Part shown: in pieces, positions 63,904 through 64,000 of the stretch
How the letters are laid out: the number at the start of each line of letters is the position of its first letter
Position numbering within the stretch: position 1 is the stretch's first letter
Origin: Ensifer adhaerens
GTDB lineage: Bacteria; Pseudomonadota; Alphaproteobacteria; Rhizobiales; Rhizobiaceae
DNA: 64,000 nt
Assembly: GCF_028993555.1 (NCBI RefSeq)
Contig: NZ_CP118610.1
Coordinates: forward strand, 248,001 to 312,000
Direction: 5' to 3'
The notes under the pieces: generated by a model
Seen by the model: the letters and a program-made list of their open reading frames with translations, nothing else
What the model was told of the DNA's origin: nothing
Database searches by the model: none
Translations under genes and position numbers: made by a program

Positions 63904-64000
63904 AAATGCGTCTAACGGCCATGCTGACCGGTGCCGCCCTCCTCGCGGGATGTCAGAACCAGGCGCTCAACGAGATCGGTCGGGCGCCTTCGATGAGCCC
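63900..64000 (+). CDS. flgH: Flagellar L-ring lipoprotein FlgH (5' end only)
   Basis: The first 33 residues are visible. They contain a lipoprotein signal peptide with the lipobox LLAGC, followed by QNQALNEIGRAPSMS. This matches the start of FlgH, the outer-membrane ring protein, and the place after motE agrees with the S. meliloti order. The gene continues past the window. Confidence 0.88.
   Translation, partial: MKMRLTAMLTGAALLAGCQNQALNEIGRAPSMS

Noticed and set aside
1..64000. CRISPR array
   Set aside because: No regularly spaced identical repeats of the right length; the TTCGAA field is too short and irregular.

Overview
The window is high-GC alphaproteobacterial DNA. Its chemotaxis and flagellar gene order (icpA-cheS-cheY1-cheA-cheW-cheR-cheB-cheY2-cheD-cheT-fliF-visN-visR, then flhB/fliG/fliN/fliM/motA on the other strand, then flgF-fliI-flgB-flgC-fliE-flgG-flgA-flgI-motE-flgH) is that described for Sinorhizobium (Ensifer) meliloti. 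A rhamnose operon of rhizobial type lies directly upstream. A cheW inside the operon and no extra orf9 fit Sinorhizobium or Rhizobium better than Agrobacterium. I take the host to be a member of the Rhizobiaceae, most likely Sinorhizobium/Ensifer.

Positions 1 to about 20,175 are an integrated mobile element. Its right end is a 48-bp displaced 3' end of a tRNA-Phe(GAA) gene at 20128-20175, next to a tyrosine integrase (18290-19909). The intact tRNA and left end lie outside the window. The element carries a possible HUH-type replication protein, a serine resolvase, an iteron-like repeat field, a diguanylate cyclase, and a mobilisation module (short hairpins that may be oriT, mobC, a relaxase with a nested small gene). 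No type IV secretion genes are visible, so it looks like an integrative mobilizable element. Its cargo is a defence block: an Mrr-like endonuclease, then a four-gene set of MmeI-like adenine methyltransferase, PLD-type nuclease, SF2 helicase and GIY-YIG nuclease, then a convergent pair of a HipA-like kinase and an unknown partner. I regard the four-gene set, perhaps with Mrr, as the best candidate for an undescribed system.

From about 20.2 to 25.8 kb there is mixed backbone: an MNT-HEPN protein, a small exported protein, a GT2 glycosyltransferase, a 28-residue membrane peptide, a DUF930 protein, a YbaK deacylase, a short hypothetical and a GlsB/YeaQ membrane protein. From 25.9 to 36.9 kb is the L-rhamnose locus: rhaDI divergent from rhaRSTPQUK. 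Together these encode regulator, ABC importer, mutarotase, kinase, isomerase and a bifunctional aldolase/dehydrogenase.

From 37.6 to 64 kb is the chemotaxis and motility region. The che genes form one tightly overlapping operon; visN/visR encode the LuxR-type master regulators; motA-fliM-fliN-fliG-flhB read leftward; a rightward operon builds the basal body and rod and ends in a partial flgH at the window edge. Several non-coding elements stand out: a candidate RhaR operator, a three-stem repeat between rhaS and rhaT, a two-part palindromic repeat before icpA, and an intra-operon hairpin between cheD and cheT.
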